Below, piece by piece: positions 32,090 through 42,041 of a DNA stretch of 64,000 nucleotides. Source of the DNA: Gonatopus flavifemur (Eukaryota; Arthropoda; Insecta; Hymenoptera; Dryinidae); NCBI GenBank assembly GCA_018340375.1, contig JAFFJZ010000025.1, positions 883,501 through 947,500 on the forward strand, read 5' to 3'. The notes below the pieces were generated by a model, which saw nothing but the letters and a program-made list of their open reading frames with translations, was not told the DNA's origin and did not search any database. Within the stretch, counting starts at the first letter, position 1, and each line of letters opens with the position of its first letter. A program made the translations under genes and the position numbers.

Positions 32090-33640
32090 ATAAGTTTCCG
32101 CCCTCTTGGAAAAAGTGTTGCTGATACTATTTTTGAGCTCACTCAAATGCTATACTTGTGATTTGGAAGTGTATATGTAAGGTGTCGATTTCGATAGTTA
32201 ACATTTGTTACAAGCGTAAACTTCATTTTTTATCTGGTGTCAAGAATTACAACGTTTGTCTCGACAAAACAGCACTTGCGGGAAGTTATGCTTCATTATT
32301 TTATTGCGGAGAAAAGTGCCGCTGAAACGTATCGTGTACTGTGCGGTATTTACGGTGATCACGCTCCGTCTAATACAACTTGTAAAGAATGGTTCCGATG
32401 ATTCCAAAGTGGCGATCTTGACATGAGTGATAAAGAACGCGGAGGGGCACCGAAAAAATTCGAAGATGTAGAACTGGAACAATTATTATTGAATGAAGAT
32501 GCATGTCGAACCCTAGATGAGTTGTCTGAAGAGTTGAGTGTTGACAGGTCGACCGTCGGTCAACGCTTGCACAAGATGGGAATGGTCCAAAAAGTAGGTA
32601 ATGGGGTGCCGCATCAACAAAAGGAGAGAGATATCGAGAGACGTTTGGTGACGTGCGAGATGTTTCTTGAACGGCAGAAAAGAAAGAGTTCTCTGCATCG
32701 TATTGTCACTGGCGATGAAAAATGGATCTATTACGATAATCCTAAGCGTCGAAAAAGTTGGGGGCTGCCAGGTGTACCAGGTCCATCGATACCGAAAACA
32801 AAGATCCACGCTTCGAAGATTATGTTGTGCATGTCTGATCTGGTAGGATCAGAAAGGTGTCATTTATTAGGAACTTCTTAAACCGTCAGAAAAAATCACT
32901 GGCGATAGTTACAGACTACAGCTAATACGTTTGAATTGAGCTCTAAAAGAAAAACGACCGGAGTGGGACGGTAGACATGATAAACTTATCTTGCCGCATG
33001 ATAATGCTAGGCCACATGTTGCTCAACCTGTTAAAAAATATTTGGAAGGAGTGAATTGGGAAATCTTGCTCCACCCGCCGTATTCCCCAGACATTGCGCC
33101 TTCGTATTATCATCTCCCGGGAAAAAAAATTCCATATATGGACTCATATATGGATTCATATATGCATTCATATATGAGCATATATGGATTTTGGCCATAT
33201 ATGTTCATATACGGTCATATATGAAAATGGGGAATCTATCAGCATTGATCTCACTTCTCTCTCCTTTGGTTTTTCATCACATTCCATGTAAAATTGTGAC
33301 ATGTTTTTGTCCATATATGGATGTATATGATAATGTATGATTGAATATGATCACATACGGCCATATACAGTCTCATTCATACATGATCATATATGGCCAA
33401 AATCCATCTATGCTGATATATGATCTCATATATGTTCATATTATTTCATACATGTTCATATGTATTTCATATATGTTCATATGTATTTCATATATGTTCA
33501 TATGTATTTCATATATGTTCATATATGATTCATATATGATTCATATACGCTCATATACGACCATATATGAATTATTTTTTCCCGGGCTATTCCGATCTAT
33601 GCAATGAGCCCTCACTGCTTCACTCCTTACAAAGGTAGTA
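32090..33640 (+). pseudogene. mariner transposase 2, disrupted by a CATATATG element
   Basis: A nearly whole mariner transposase in pieces. The N-terminal HTH_48-like region reads HLREVMLHYFIAEKSAAETY, then DRSTVGQRLHKMGM. The first catalytic Asp is in IVTGDEKWIYYDN, the second in LPHDNARPHVAQP. The third position reads PDIAPSYYHL, where the D34D Asp is replaced by Tyr. A stop lies in the HTH region (32399) and another at 32880. The frame resumes after the insertion at 33589 as FRSMQ, then a stop. The duplication CT flanks the inserted element. Clearly inactive. Confidence 0.9.
33116..33586 (-). mobile_element. CATATATG-rich element, copy 3 (both ends intact)
   Basis: 471 bp starting CCCGGGAAAAAAAATTCC and ending TTATTTTTTCCCGGG, inserted between CAT CT and CTATTCC of the mariner gene with a 2-bp CT duplication. 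Two CATATATG fields flank a unique core. This copy best defines the family. Confidence 0.85.
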
Positions 33641-33745
33641 TGCGAAAAGCCCGACTGGTAATAAGCCCTTATGGCACGTGAGCCCGACTGGCGTTAGCCC
33701 CACTGGCGTCAGCCCGACTGGCGTTAGCCCGACTGCATTTGACCC
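33640..33745 (+). repeat. Short minisatellite, AGCCCGACTGGCGTT units
   Basis: About five copies of a 15-17-bp unit (AGCCCGACTGG...), becoming GACCCGA-type beyond 33745. G+C-rich compared with the surroundings. Confidence 0.8.
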
Positions 33746-34021
33746 GGACGACTTCAAACCCGAATGACAGTTGACCCGACTAATTATAAGAATATTATCA
33801 AATAAAATGGAAAATGATTCGAAATCAAAGCGTAATTAACCTTTAATCTATACATCTTTACAGTGTAATGGTAGATACTGACACTGGCGGAGAAGGGGAA
33901 GATCGAAAATTAGGAGAAGGGGAGACGTGGAAGGCAGAGCTCTATCAAACACGCATAGAAATACACACAAAATTCGACAAGTCCGTTATATCGAAATCGT
34001 ACATCAGTACTGAGTACAGAA

Positions 34022-34471
34022 TTGAAAACGAAATTTGAAAAACTAGCACAACTTCAAAACGATGATAAAAAGATTGAAGAAGTTATGAATCAATATCAGA
34101 ATAATTCGTCTAAAGAAAAAGATAGATATCAATATTATTACAATATATTATTCCAAAAAGGAGACAAAGAAAAGAAATGGAAAATCATGATACCCGAATG
34201 TATAACAGAAGAATTAATAGGCTCAGTACATGAAAGATTAGGATATGCAGGAATATATAAAACAAATAAATATGTGAAAGATTATTATTACTGGAGAGGA
34301 ATGAATGAAGATATGAAGGAATACATACTGACTTGTGATACGTGTCAGCGAGTGGAATATCTAAACGTGAAAATGGAAGGGACACATCAAATGATAAAAA
34401 CTAAAAAACCGGGGGAATCAGTGACCGTGGATTTCTTTGGACCTCTACCACAATCGATTGGTGGAGTCCAA
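34022..34471 (+). pseudogene. Ty3/gypsy-like integrase fragment (zinc-binding region)
   Basis: It shows an integrase H2C2-like finger: HERLGYAGIYKTNKYVKDYY, WRGMNEDMKEYI, then CDTCQRVE. The usual second His is Tyr (GYAG instead of GHAG). This is followed by the start of the catalytic core, PGESVTVDFFGPLPQSIGGVQYT. The protein is cut at 34472 by insertion of the DD41D transposon; after its right end at 37413 no convincing integrase resumes. About 180 bp upstream (33860-34020) is open in a shifted frame and may belong to the same pol. No LTR seen. Confidence 0.8.
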
Positions 34472-34879
34472 TATACAGGGTGGGGCATTTATCTTGAGAC
34501 AACGAAATATCTTGGTGGGATCACCTTTTTTGGGAGAATGTTTGATACAAAAGTTCTAGGGACTATTCAACAGTGACCTTGAAAATGTCCTCGACTTCGA
34601 TCTACGAGGTCATTTGAAGGTCAACTTCAAAATTTCAAACCGGATACCCCCTATTCGACTCTGGGAATAAAAAGAGCGCAAAATTTTACGTCGAGATATG
34701 ACCTTGGCCTCAAGGTCGGGGCAATACCAAAGTGATTCCAAGGTCGAAAAAGAAGGAATTTTGTCATACGAGAGTTGTGCAACACGGAGGCTGGAACCGG
34801 CAGGACCTGGAATGACCTTGACCTTCAAGGTCGTTTGAAGGTCACCTTAGGAATCAAACGAGTTTGTTTTTGTCTTCTT

Positions 34880-35025
34880 ACCGTGCGTCGGGATGCTTGT
34901 TTCCAGTGAGTCCCCTCGCCTCTCACCGTGCGTCGAGGTGCTCGTTTTTGGTGAGTCCCCTCGCCTCTTACCGTGTGTTGGGGTGCTTTTTTCCGGTGAT
35001 TCCCGTCACCTCTCACTATTTTGGA
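34880..35025 (+). repeat. ~49-bp tandem repeat in the DD41D element
   Basis: Three units of TACCGTGCGTCGGGATGCTT...GTGAGTCCCCTCGCCTC. One inverted unit occurs at the other end (about 37150-37205), so it belongs to the long TIR. Confidence 0.8.
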
Positions 35026-35203
35026 TGCTTGTTTTGTTTGAAACCAAGTTATCCAACAGATGTTCAAATTGATGACCTTCAACTTCAATGCACCTATTGA
35101 TCCGTACTTCAAAAGATCGTACACAACTTCGAAGCATATTAGGTGGTATTTTGGCACAAGCATCCTTGATCCGCTGTATCATGTTGCCTCGAGATGTTCG
35201 CAC

Positions 35204-36113
35204 CTATTTGTGAATTTTGCTCTTCAAATAATCCCATACAAAGGAGTCTGGCGAGGTGAGGTCTGGTGATCTTGCTGGCCAATTCACTGGACCACTCCTC
35301 ACGATCCAGCGTCCATCGAATTCGCGATCTAAAACTTGACGAGCAACTTGAGAATAATGCGTCGGACATCTATCGTGTTGAAACCACATTTGTTGCCTCA
35401 CAGCTAACGTTACGTCCTCAAGTGAAAGCGGAAGTTGGTTTTCCAAAAAATCACGGTATTTCCCGCCGTTCAAGTGACTCTCAATGAAGTGTGGACCCAC
35501 AAGCTGGTCATCAATTATCCCACACCAAACGTTTACAGACCATTGACGCTGATGTTCAACTTGACGTAACCAATGTGGATTTTCATCACTCCAGTAGTGT
35601 ATGTTATGCCTATTAACCGTGCCATGAGTTGTAAAAGAGGACTCGTCCGAAAATAGCACTTCAGCGAAGAAATCAGGATCTAATTGGATTTGTTTACATG
35701 CCCATTGGCAAAAAAATAATTCGGTTTCGAAAATCATTACTATGGAGTTCTTGATGCAATGAAATGTGGTGGGAGTGATATTTATGTTTTTCCGATATCC
35801 TGCATACACTACGTTGCGAAATTTTAGAATCATGTTCGATTTCTCGAATACTGACATGAGGATCAGTATTCACTGCAGCTAATACAGCAATTTCATTGTC
35901 GATTCCAGTAAGTGTGTTGCGACGGACTCTTTCTCTCTTCCCCACACTTTCCTCTTTCATGAATTGTTTAACGACCTGATAAAAAGATGCTCGAGATCGC
36001 ACGTTGTTGGGAAAACGTTCAGCATAATGTGTAACAGTGGCATCAACATTCCTGGCACATTCACCATGAATGAGGATCATTTCTATTCTTCCTCCTACAG
36101 GAATGGCCTCCAT
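35204..36113 (-). pseudogene. DD41D transposase (DUF4817 N-terminus, DDE core), one frameshift
   Basis: The N-terminal part (36113-35700) reads MILIHGECARNVDATVTHYAE..RFPNNVRSRASFYQ, like DUF4817, then a basic linker and helix-turn-helix (DPHVSIREIEHDSKISQRSV). A frameshift near 35700 leads into the catalytic core: LFSDESSFTTHG (first Asp), VNVWCGIIDDQLVGPHFI, FQHDRCPTHY (second Asp), and WPARSPDLTSPDSFVWDYL, with 41 residues between second and third Asp by my count. That spacing fits the DD41D (rosa-like) group. All three Asp residues are present. It would cut and paste at TA-rich sites; here the single frameshift and the inverted duplication suggest it is recently dead. Confidence 0.85.
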
Positions 36114-36334
36114 CTTCGGAAGAAAGTTTCACAGAGACGAAATTCAGGAAGAAATTAGCAATCAGTGAAAGAAAAGATTAGAGAAATCAGAATACACAAA
36201 TCACGATATTCGTTGACGTGCCGAGTTATGAACCGAAAATATCGAGAGACAGAACGCAATCACACACACCGGTTCGATGTGGTATGTTTTGTTTTCATGC
36301 AATGCTTTGAATCCAACGACCCTGTACGACTGTG

Positions 36335-36529
36335 TTTATGCCCGTGTTTGTGTACATTTGGTGTGGAATAATTGATCACAAGGCTGTGAGTGCCCACTTT
36401 ATTGAAGGTAACTCAAACCATGGAAAATATCGTGTTCTTTTGGAAAACCAACTTTCGCTTTTGCTTGTGGATGTAATGTTAGCTGTGAACCAACAAATGT
36501 CGTTTCAAGGCAACAAATGTGTGGCTTAG
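36335..36529 (+). pseudogene. Inverted partial copy of the DD41D transposase
   Basis: On the plus strand it reads VYIWCGIIDHKAVSAHFIEG, NHGKYRVLLENQLSLLL and VMLAVNQQMSFQ, matching the core segment of the minus-strand transposase (WCGIIDDQLVGPHFI, GGKYRDFLENQLPLSL, VTLAVRQQMWFQ). Divergence is clear, so it is not a recent duplicate. Confidence 0.8.
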
Positions 36530-37413
36530 ATTGACGCTTATTCAGGCTTTTTCAAAATCTCAATGAGTGCGCTGCCTGAATGCATTCCAAAAACATTGAA
36601 AAAATCCTTGCAAAATCACTTCACTATCTCTCAATAAGAACAGGTGTCACAGGGCAACTTTTACTTTTCGTACTTTTAGTACATTTCCCCATTTGCTTTC
36701 ACCTTCATTATTATGTCATTATGGAGACCAACTATCAGAAAAGTATGATTTTCATACAGCTTTAATCAGTTATCCATGTACTTTTTGAAAAAAATTTTCC
36801 AATCTTAGAAATTCCAAGATGGCAGCTTTGATAATTCGATCAGTTATGATTTTTTGAAGTGCCATACTAAAACCTCCATCTTGAAATCTCCGAAACTGAG
36901 AATTTCTCGCGAGAAGTACATGGAGAACTGGATGAAACCGTTTCGGAATGATATTTTCCTGATAGATCCCTGGCGGAAAAATTTTGTTGAATTTTGTTCA
37001 CTTTTGGCACAGCGGGGTTTCAATGAAATTCAACAGAATTCCGTAAACTTGGACAAACTTACGGATCAATGAATGCATTGGAGTTGAAGGTGACCAATTT
37101 GAGCATTTGTGGGAATAAGTTTATTCCAAACAAAAAAAAAACAATTCAAAACGAGGAGAGGTGAAGGGGCTCACCGAAAACAAGCACCACGACACACGGT
37201 AACAAGACAAAAACAAACTCGTTCAATAACGAACTCGTTGAATTTTCAAGGTGAGCTTCAAACGACCTTGGAGGTCAAGGTCAAGGACATTTCCAAGGTC
37301 ACTGTTAGATAGCCCCTGTGACCCCCTACGACTTTCGTATGAAACATTTTTCAATAAAAGATTATCCCAACGAGATATTTCGTGGTCTCAAGATAAATGC
37401 CTCACTCTGTATA

Positions 37414-38602
37414 TACTTTTTCATTAAATTTTGCATATAATGATATTTTTCCGGTGATAGTACATATTGTACTGTGAATTCTTCGAAACTTTTTGATCAT
37501 CAAGATATGAATAGTGGTTTTTGAGCAGAACAGAATTTTTGAAGGCACTTCGACGTACCAAAGAATTTTTTTTCTATTGAAATAACTCCAACTATTCTCC
37601 ATAGTTGTATTCTGAAAACTCTACTTATTGAAGACAAACAATTGTATTGGTGTGTTTTTATTCTGTAAAGAATATTGTGCGATTTGCAAAGATCTATTTG
37701 ATTTATAGAAATTTGATTTAATACCTAAATAATAAAATGTTGATTTTGAATTCAATTGTGACTGTTTCATTAGTGCATATTTTGTTCTTCTCCTTCGCAT
37801 ATTTGAACGCATATTCTGGCATCCTTATAGTGCATGTGATCCGATGTCGAGTGATGTAATATCTTGCAAGATTTCTGCGTGTGGAACGTATGATTTCATC
37901 ATTTTACAACAAGCGGGCATCACAGGCGTTAGGAATAGGGAATTGGAACGTTTTTCGTTTCATATACGTTTTGTTCGCACGTTGTGTGTGCACTTCCATC
38001 AGAAACGCATTCACATCTACACGGAGAAAACGCAGGTCAAAAGTATACTGGGTAATCTTTAATAAAAATTGGAGAATATTCCCTCAAATCTGAGAATATT
38101 CCTTGAATCCTTATTAGAATTGGAAATATTCACGTTTTTGTTCAATTTTATTTGAAAAGCAGTGAAAAATCATCAATGTCTGATGAATAATAAAGAAAAT
38201 TAATATTATTAACTTTCCAAAAGTTGCGCATTAAATTTTACGAAGTGAATAAGAAAATTTCATGCGCGACTTTTGAGTACTCCACATTTTTTTCTATTGT
38301 TTGTTGAGTATTGATAGGTTTGCACTGTTTTTGAAATTCAACAAAAATATGGACCTTTTCTTGCTTCATTACAGATTTGAGCAATACTCTTAGATCGCAA
38401 GGAATATTCTCAAATTCGTATTAAACATCACTATATTTCTGACCTGCATCTTTCTCCGTATAACACTCATTCACACATTTCCCACATGTGATCTACTAGA
38501 GCCCTCATTAGAGATCCGATTCGTTGCCTTATACGGGGTGAATTTGATATTTTTCCCATGATTACGAAAAGAGATGAAGTGTGAAATGAAAGTATGTATT
38601 AC
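37414..38602. other. Intron ahead of the transporter exon, no gene
   Basis: AT-rich sequence with the splice donor of the 38603-38806 exon at its upper border. Small open frames lack motifs. Confidence 0.5.
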
Positions 38603-38806
38603 CTCCATTTTTCTGAGAAAATTCGACGGTACTGTTCTACCGTTCACCTTCGCCATGTGTTGGACGATGACTTCCGCTTCATCTATCCTGTTCTTACTTA
38701 GAAGCCACCTTGGAGACTCAGGGATGATCCAGTAATAGCTGAAGAGAAGTACGAAAGGCACCGAAGTAGCTAATGAAAGTGTATACCAATGCCTCAATAA
38801 GTAGCC
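38603..38806 (-). CDS. SLC22-type organic cation transporter, internal exon
   Basis: A 68-codon exon with acceptor tttcttttccag before GGC at 38806 and donor GAG|gtaata after 38603; both borders are phase 0. It encodes a hydrophobic helix (SLATSVPFVLLFSYYW, TM6-like), the signature PESPRWLLSKNRIDEAE found after TM6 in sugar and organic cation transporters, and the start of the central cytoplasmic loop (NGRTVPSNFLRKME). Next exon: 1-174, 38.4 kb away. No upstream exon was found between 38807 and 64000, so the preceding intron is probably also long. Host gene, not mobile: no repeats overlap it. Substrate cannot be told from this fragment. Confidence 0.88.
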
Positions 38807-39029
38807 CTGGAAAAGAAATTATCATTCATTCACGGTTGCGTCAACCCAATAAAGTAATTCTATACGAATTAACTCCAGTAGATACATGGAGGGAAATCAA
38901 GGAGTATAATTCACTTCATACAATTATTCAACATTTTTAGGTAGCTGCTACAGTATCTTCAGTATGGCTTCTTTCTGACAAAATAAACCTTTCTCGAACA
39001 TTGGTACGAAGTCCTGCACTGGAGTACCT
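38807..39029. other. Intron start region, no feature
   Basis: Polypyrimidine acceptor sequence next to 38807; nothing else seen. Confidence 0.5.
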
Positions 39030-39158
39030 CCCTAGCAGAAATCACTCGAGTAATTCTGCAGGCCTTGCGAGGCCTGACCAGGTCCTTGTGAGGGACTTGC
39101 AAGGCCTCGTAAGCCCTTGTAATCGCTTAGAGAACGACTAGGGTGATTTCTACTAGGG
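39030..39158. mobile_element. MITE, CCTAGTAGA family, copy 2
   Basis: Ends CCCTAGCAGAAATCACTC and inverted CCCTAGTAGAAATCACCC around AGGCCTTGCGAGGCCT palindromes. Clear TIRs; relative of 13775-13903. Confidence 0.75.
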
Positions 39159-39697
39159 TTTCTACTCCGAGAATAGTGATTCATATACTGACTACCCACA
39201 CAGCATCACAACCTCAAAAGAATTCATACAAAATTCTTATTGAACTGATTTTGTTCTTTATGAATTCTCCAAGAATTTCTCTGGGATTGTGGTGCCGCGA
39301 GGGTCTATGCTGGAGTAAGAGCTACCACGATTGAAATAACAGTCACTTCTCATTTTCCTCCGTGCATTATGGTTGAGAAACGGATTGGTTCCAGGTAGTT
39401 TTCCCAGGTACAAATTTCTGCATACAAAGGATTGTCAAATTTACATTCGGATTCAAATGCCCGTCTGAGACCACTCAGGTTCCACCCAGAACTCGTATTA
39501 TCCTCCAGTCTCTCTTTTAAGATCCCTTAGGCTCCCGTTTGGGAACACTTAGATTTTGCGGGTGGCAGGTGCCGCCTTCTTGCATGGTCCCTTAATCCCA
39601 CTTGTGTAAACTATTATTAGCAAAAATATATTCGACGAGTCGTGCGGAAAGTTCACGATTCCTCCCACTTTTCACGCTTGGGCAAGGATCGTTAACT
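39159..39697. other. Intron, no gene recognised
   Basis: No ORF or repeat of note. Confidence 0.4.
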
Positions 39698-39828
39698 TTA
39701 AGTTGACATTTCATGGGGCGTCGAGTGGCAGCGTCAACATTGGAAGAAAAGGGAGGTCCGATTGGTTCTTTTTTTTCTTCCAATGTTGACGCTGCCGCTC
39801 GACGTCCCATGAAATGTCAGCTTCACAC
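39698..39828. repeat. Tight hairpin with ~55-bp arms
   Basis: TTGACATTTCATGGGGCGTC (39700) is followed by GCAGCGTCAACATTGG and, after a loop of about 20 bases, by the inverted arm CCAATGTTGACGCTGC...GACGTCCCATGAAATGTCA, with only a few mismatches. Either a minute MITE or a pre-miRNA-like hairpin; the arms are longer than a usual pre-miRNA. Confidence 0.75.
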
Positions 39829-40980
39829 ACTTGTTGTACAATCTACTATTCCGTTATTGAGAGTGTATGAGGTCCTTCGAATATGGTGTATAAAGTTTTT
39901 CAAAATGTTTACATTTGAGTACTCATTTCCAAATCCACCTGATGGATGTCCCAAGAAACTGCTAGATTGTCATTTGAATTTCTGATGAACAACGTGAAAT
40001 CATTCATTTTAAAAGCAATGTCATACCTGCAAAAGCAAGAATGTTTCTTGGAATCAAAACCCAAAACAAGTTAATTGTTTTGAAATATATTTTCATAAGT
40101 CAATCTGGAGTAACAAACTGGACCCTCAAACACTCTCCTCAATAGGAATCTGTCAGGGAGTCCCCTATCAGAAGCATGAACCCAGTAAGGTTGCTATAGG
40201 AAATGCAACACAAGATCCGGTGACGGCGCTGTGAAAGATATCTACTAGAAACTTCCTGTATTGCACGGGAAGTTATCAACCAGTGCATTGGACTAAAAAT
40301 TCTAATACATTTGCTGGAATATCCTAGCATATTCATCAGAATTTTATTGCAAAAATTGATATTTTGGTACAAAATCCGGGAAATTTCAGTGAATGTAATC
40401 CACATTTTCAAGTACCAAGGTGCAGTAAATTGACAGTGCAACTACTGCAGCCCATCTTCAGGACTCCAACACAGATACAAATCGCAACTAAAACTGATGC
40501 AAATCACAAAAGACTAATTGGGAAAAGAATAAAATGATTTCACCTGGGGTATGCTTCTATTAAGAAGTTTGGATGTAAAAATGTAAAACTCAATTCAACT
40601 TACTTTAACTTGCTATGAGAAGGGTCTACTTTGAGTAGCTTGAAAAAGGGAAATCATGATTGCGGAAAACAATCCATTACCTTATCAGGTCCTGACATAG
40701 CATCCTTCTGAGAACCTCACAACAGTGTAACGCAAAGTTGTTGTAAGGTCTCAGTCTGAAATTCCCTCGCGGTGATTCTAACACATGAGTCTCATCTAGT
40801 GCACGGGTAGAAAGTGGGACGCCCAGCTAAATTTCTATCAGAAAATTTGGATTACAACAAGCGTTTTCTGGTGCATTTTGAACTTATGTCGCTCTGATTT
40901 ATGCTTTTAACGTTTTGAGTTTCAGGTTGTTGAAGAAATTGGCGTTTAAAAGTGAATTTAACCTGATTCTCTGGGGAGAA
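39829..40980. other. Intron, no gene recognised
   Basis: Open frames of up to 100 codons (minus strand, 40139-40441) show no domain. No repeats seen. Confidence 0.4.
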
Positions 40981-41148
40981 TTTTAATTTCGATTTGCCAA
41001 ATGGGACTGATGCAGAAGTGTTGCATTTTCGTGCAGTTTCTGTTGCAGATGTAGTGCGGGCACATCACATTCGTAACTGCACCGCAAAAAACGCGACACT
41101 TCTGCTCCAGTCTCGTTTGGTGAACCCGAAATGCGAATTTTTATTTGG
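40981..41148. repeat. Small foldback with GCAGAAGTGT arms
   Basis: GCCAAATGGGACTGATGCAG and AGTGTTGCATTTTCGTGCAG pair with the inverse of 41080-41135 (ACCAAACGAGACTGGAGCAG, AGTGTCGCG). A MITE about 170 bp long, next to RTE copy B. Confidence 0.6.
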
Positions 41149-41179
41149 GTTCCTGAAGAAACAACACCCTTTCCTCATG

Positions 41180-41361
41180 TGAGAGTTAGAACAAGACCGG
41201 TAGACACGGTTATATTCCAAGTGCACATGCCCACATCTGCGTACTCAGAGGAAGGTATCGAAAAAACGTACGATGAAACATAAGAAGTGATATAATATGT
41301 GGAGGGAGAAGGAAATTTAATGATCATAGGTGACTGGGATGTGGTAGTAGCCCATGCAGAA
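41180..41361 (+). pseudogene. RTE endonuclease, left part
   Basis: VRVRTRPVDT, HMPTSAYSEEGIEKTYDE and LMIIGDWDVVVA match the corresponding part of copies A and C. Two stop codons lie between TYDE and GDW. Joins the part at 46173 after the insertion. Confidence 0.85.
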
Positions 41362-41913
41362 ATTGACGAACGACCCAGTACTGGAATAACGTTATTTGCC
41401 AACTGCCAACTGTTGGCAAACAACCTTGAAATAAACCCGGAATGATAGCGCTGATCAACACTGGTACGGCGTTGTTCACCAATACTGGGTCAACGTTTAC
41501 ATCACCCCTGAATCAGTACTGGTTTTTCATTGGATACCAACATTGAAAATTGATTTTCAACCGGTGATGGTAATCCATTTAAGCCTTTGTACGTAGCTAA
41601 TGAAAATAATTTCATATTTTCAGCTAATGTCCACACCGAAAAAACCATATTCTGAGATTGAGAGGGCGCATCTAACTTCAAGAACATTGGCATCTAAAAT
41701 AAGCGCGAAGAATATATTTCAAATAATTCACAAAAAAATTATTGGAATCCTTGTCGATCTCGTACTGTATGGGTAATAGATGTATGGAAACATGTTGCAA
41801 CGTCAGTTGCCAGAACCGCGTTCTACAGCAATCGAACTCCCTGGTGGAACTTATCTTAATGAAAATATTTAATGATAACAAGCGTTCAAACTGTGGGGGT
41901 CAACAGCGAAAAT

Positions 41914-42006
41914 CTCATAGCCCTACACGTGGAATCGAACCCAACACAAAATCCTAACCCTAATGAGAGAATGACGCTTTGACCAGTACAGCTGTACGCC
42001 AGTTAT
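41914..42006 (-). repeat. tRNA-like SINE head
   Basis: On the minus strand an A-box-like TGTACTGGTCAAAGCGTC and B box TGGGTTCGATTCCACG lie ~35 bases apart. The arms pair imperfectly. Pol III-derived repeat. Confidence 0.55.
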
Positions 42007-42041
42007 GAATTCTGATATCATAATTCAAAGTAATATTGTAT

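Larger units (their letters stand above)
34476..37409 (-). mobile_element. DD41D Tc1/mariner-superfamily transposon with TATA duplication
   Basis: TIRs start CAGGGTGGGGCATTTATC and inverted CAGAGTGAGGCATTTATC, stay similar through ACGAAATATCT, and run into subterminal AAGGTCAAGGTCA blocks. TATA stands at 34472-34475 and 37410-37413. The 2.93-kb element carries a near full-length transposase on the minus strand (35204-36113), a minisatellite, and an inverted partial transposase copy. It interrupts the Ty3-like integrase, so it is younger than that insertion. Confidence 0.85.

Noticed and set aside
40139..40441. 100-codon minus-strand frame considered as an upstream transporter exon
   Set aside because: No SLC22 motif and no phase-0 splice borders.
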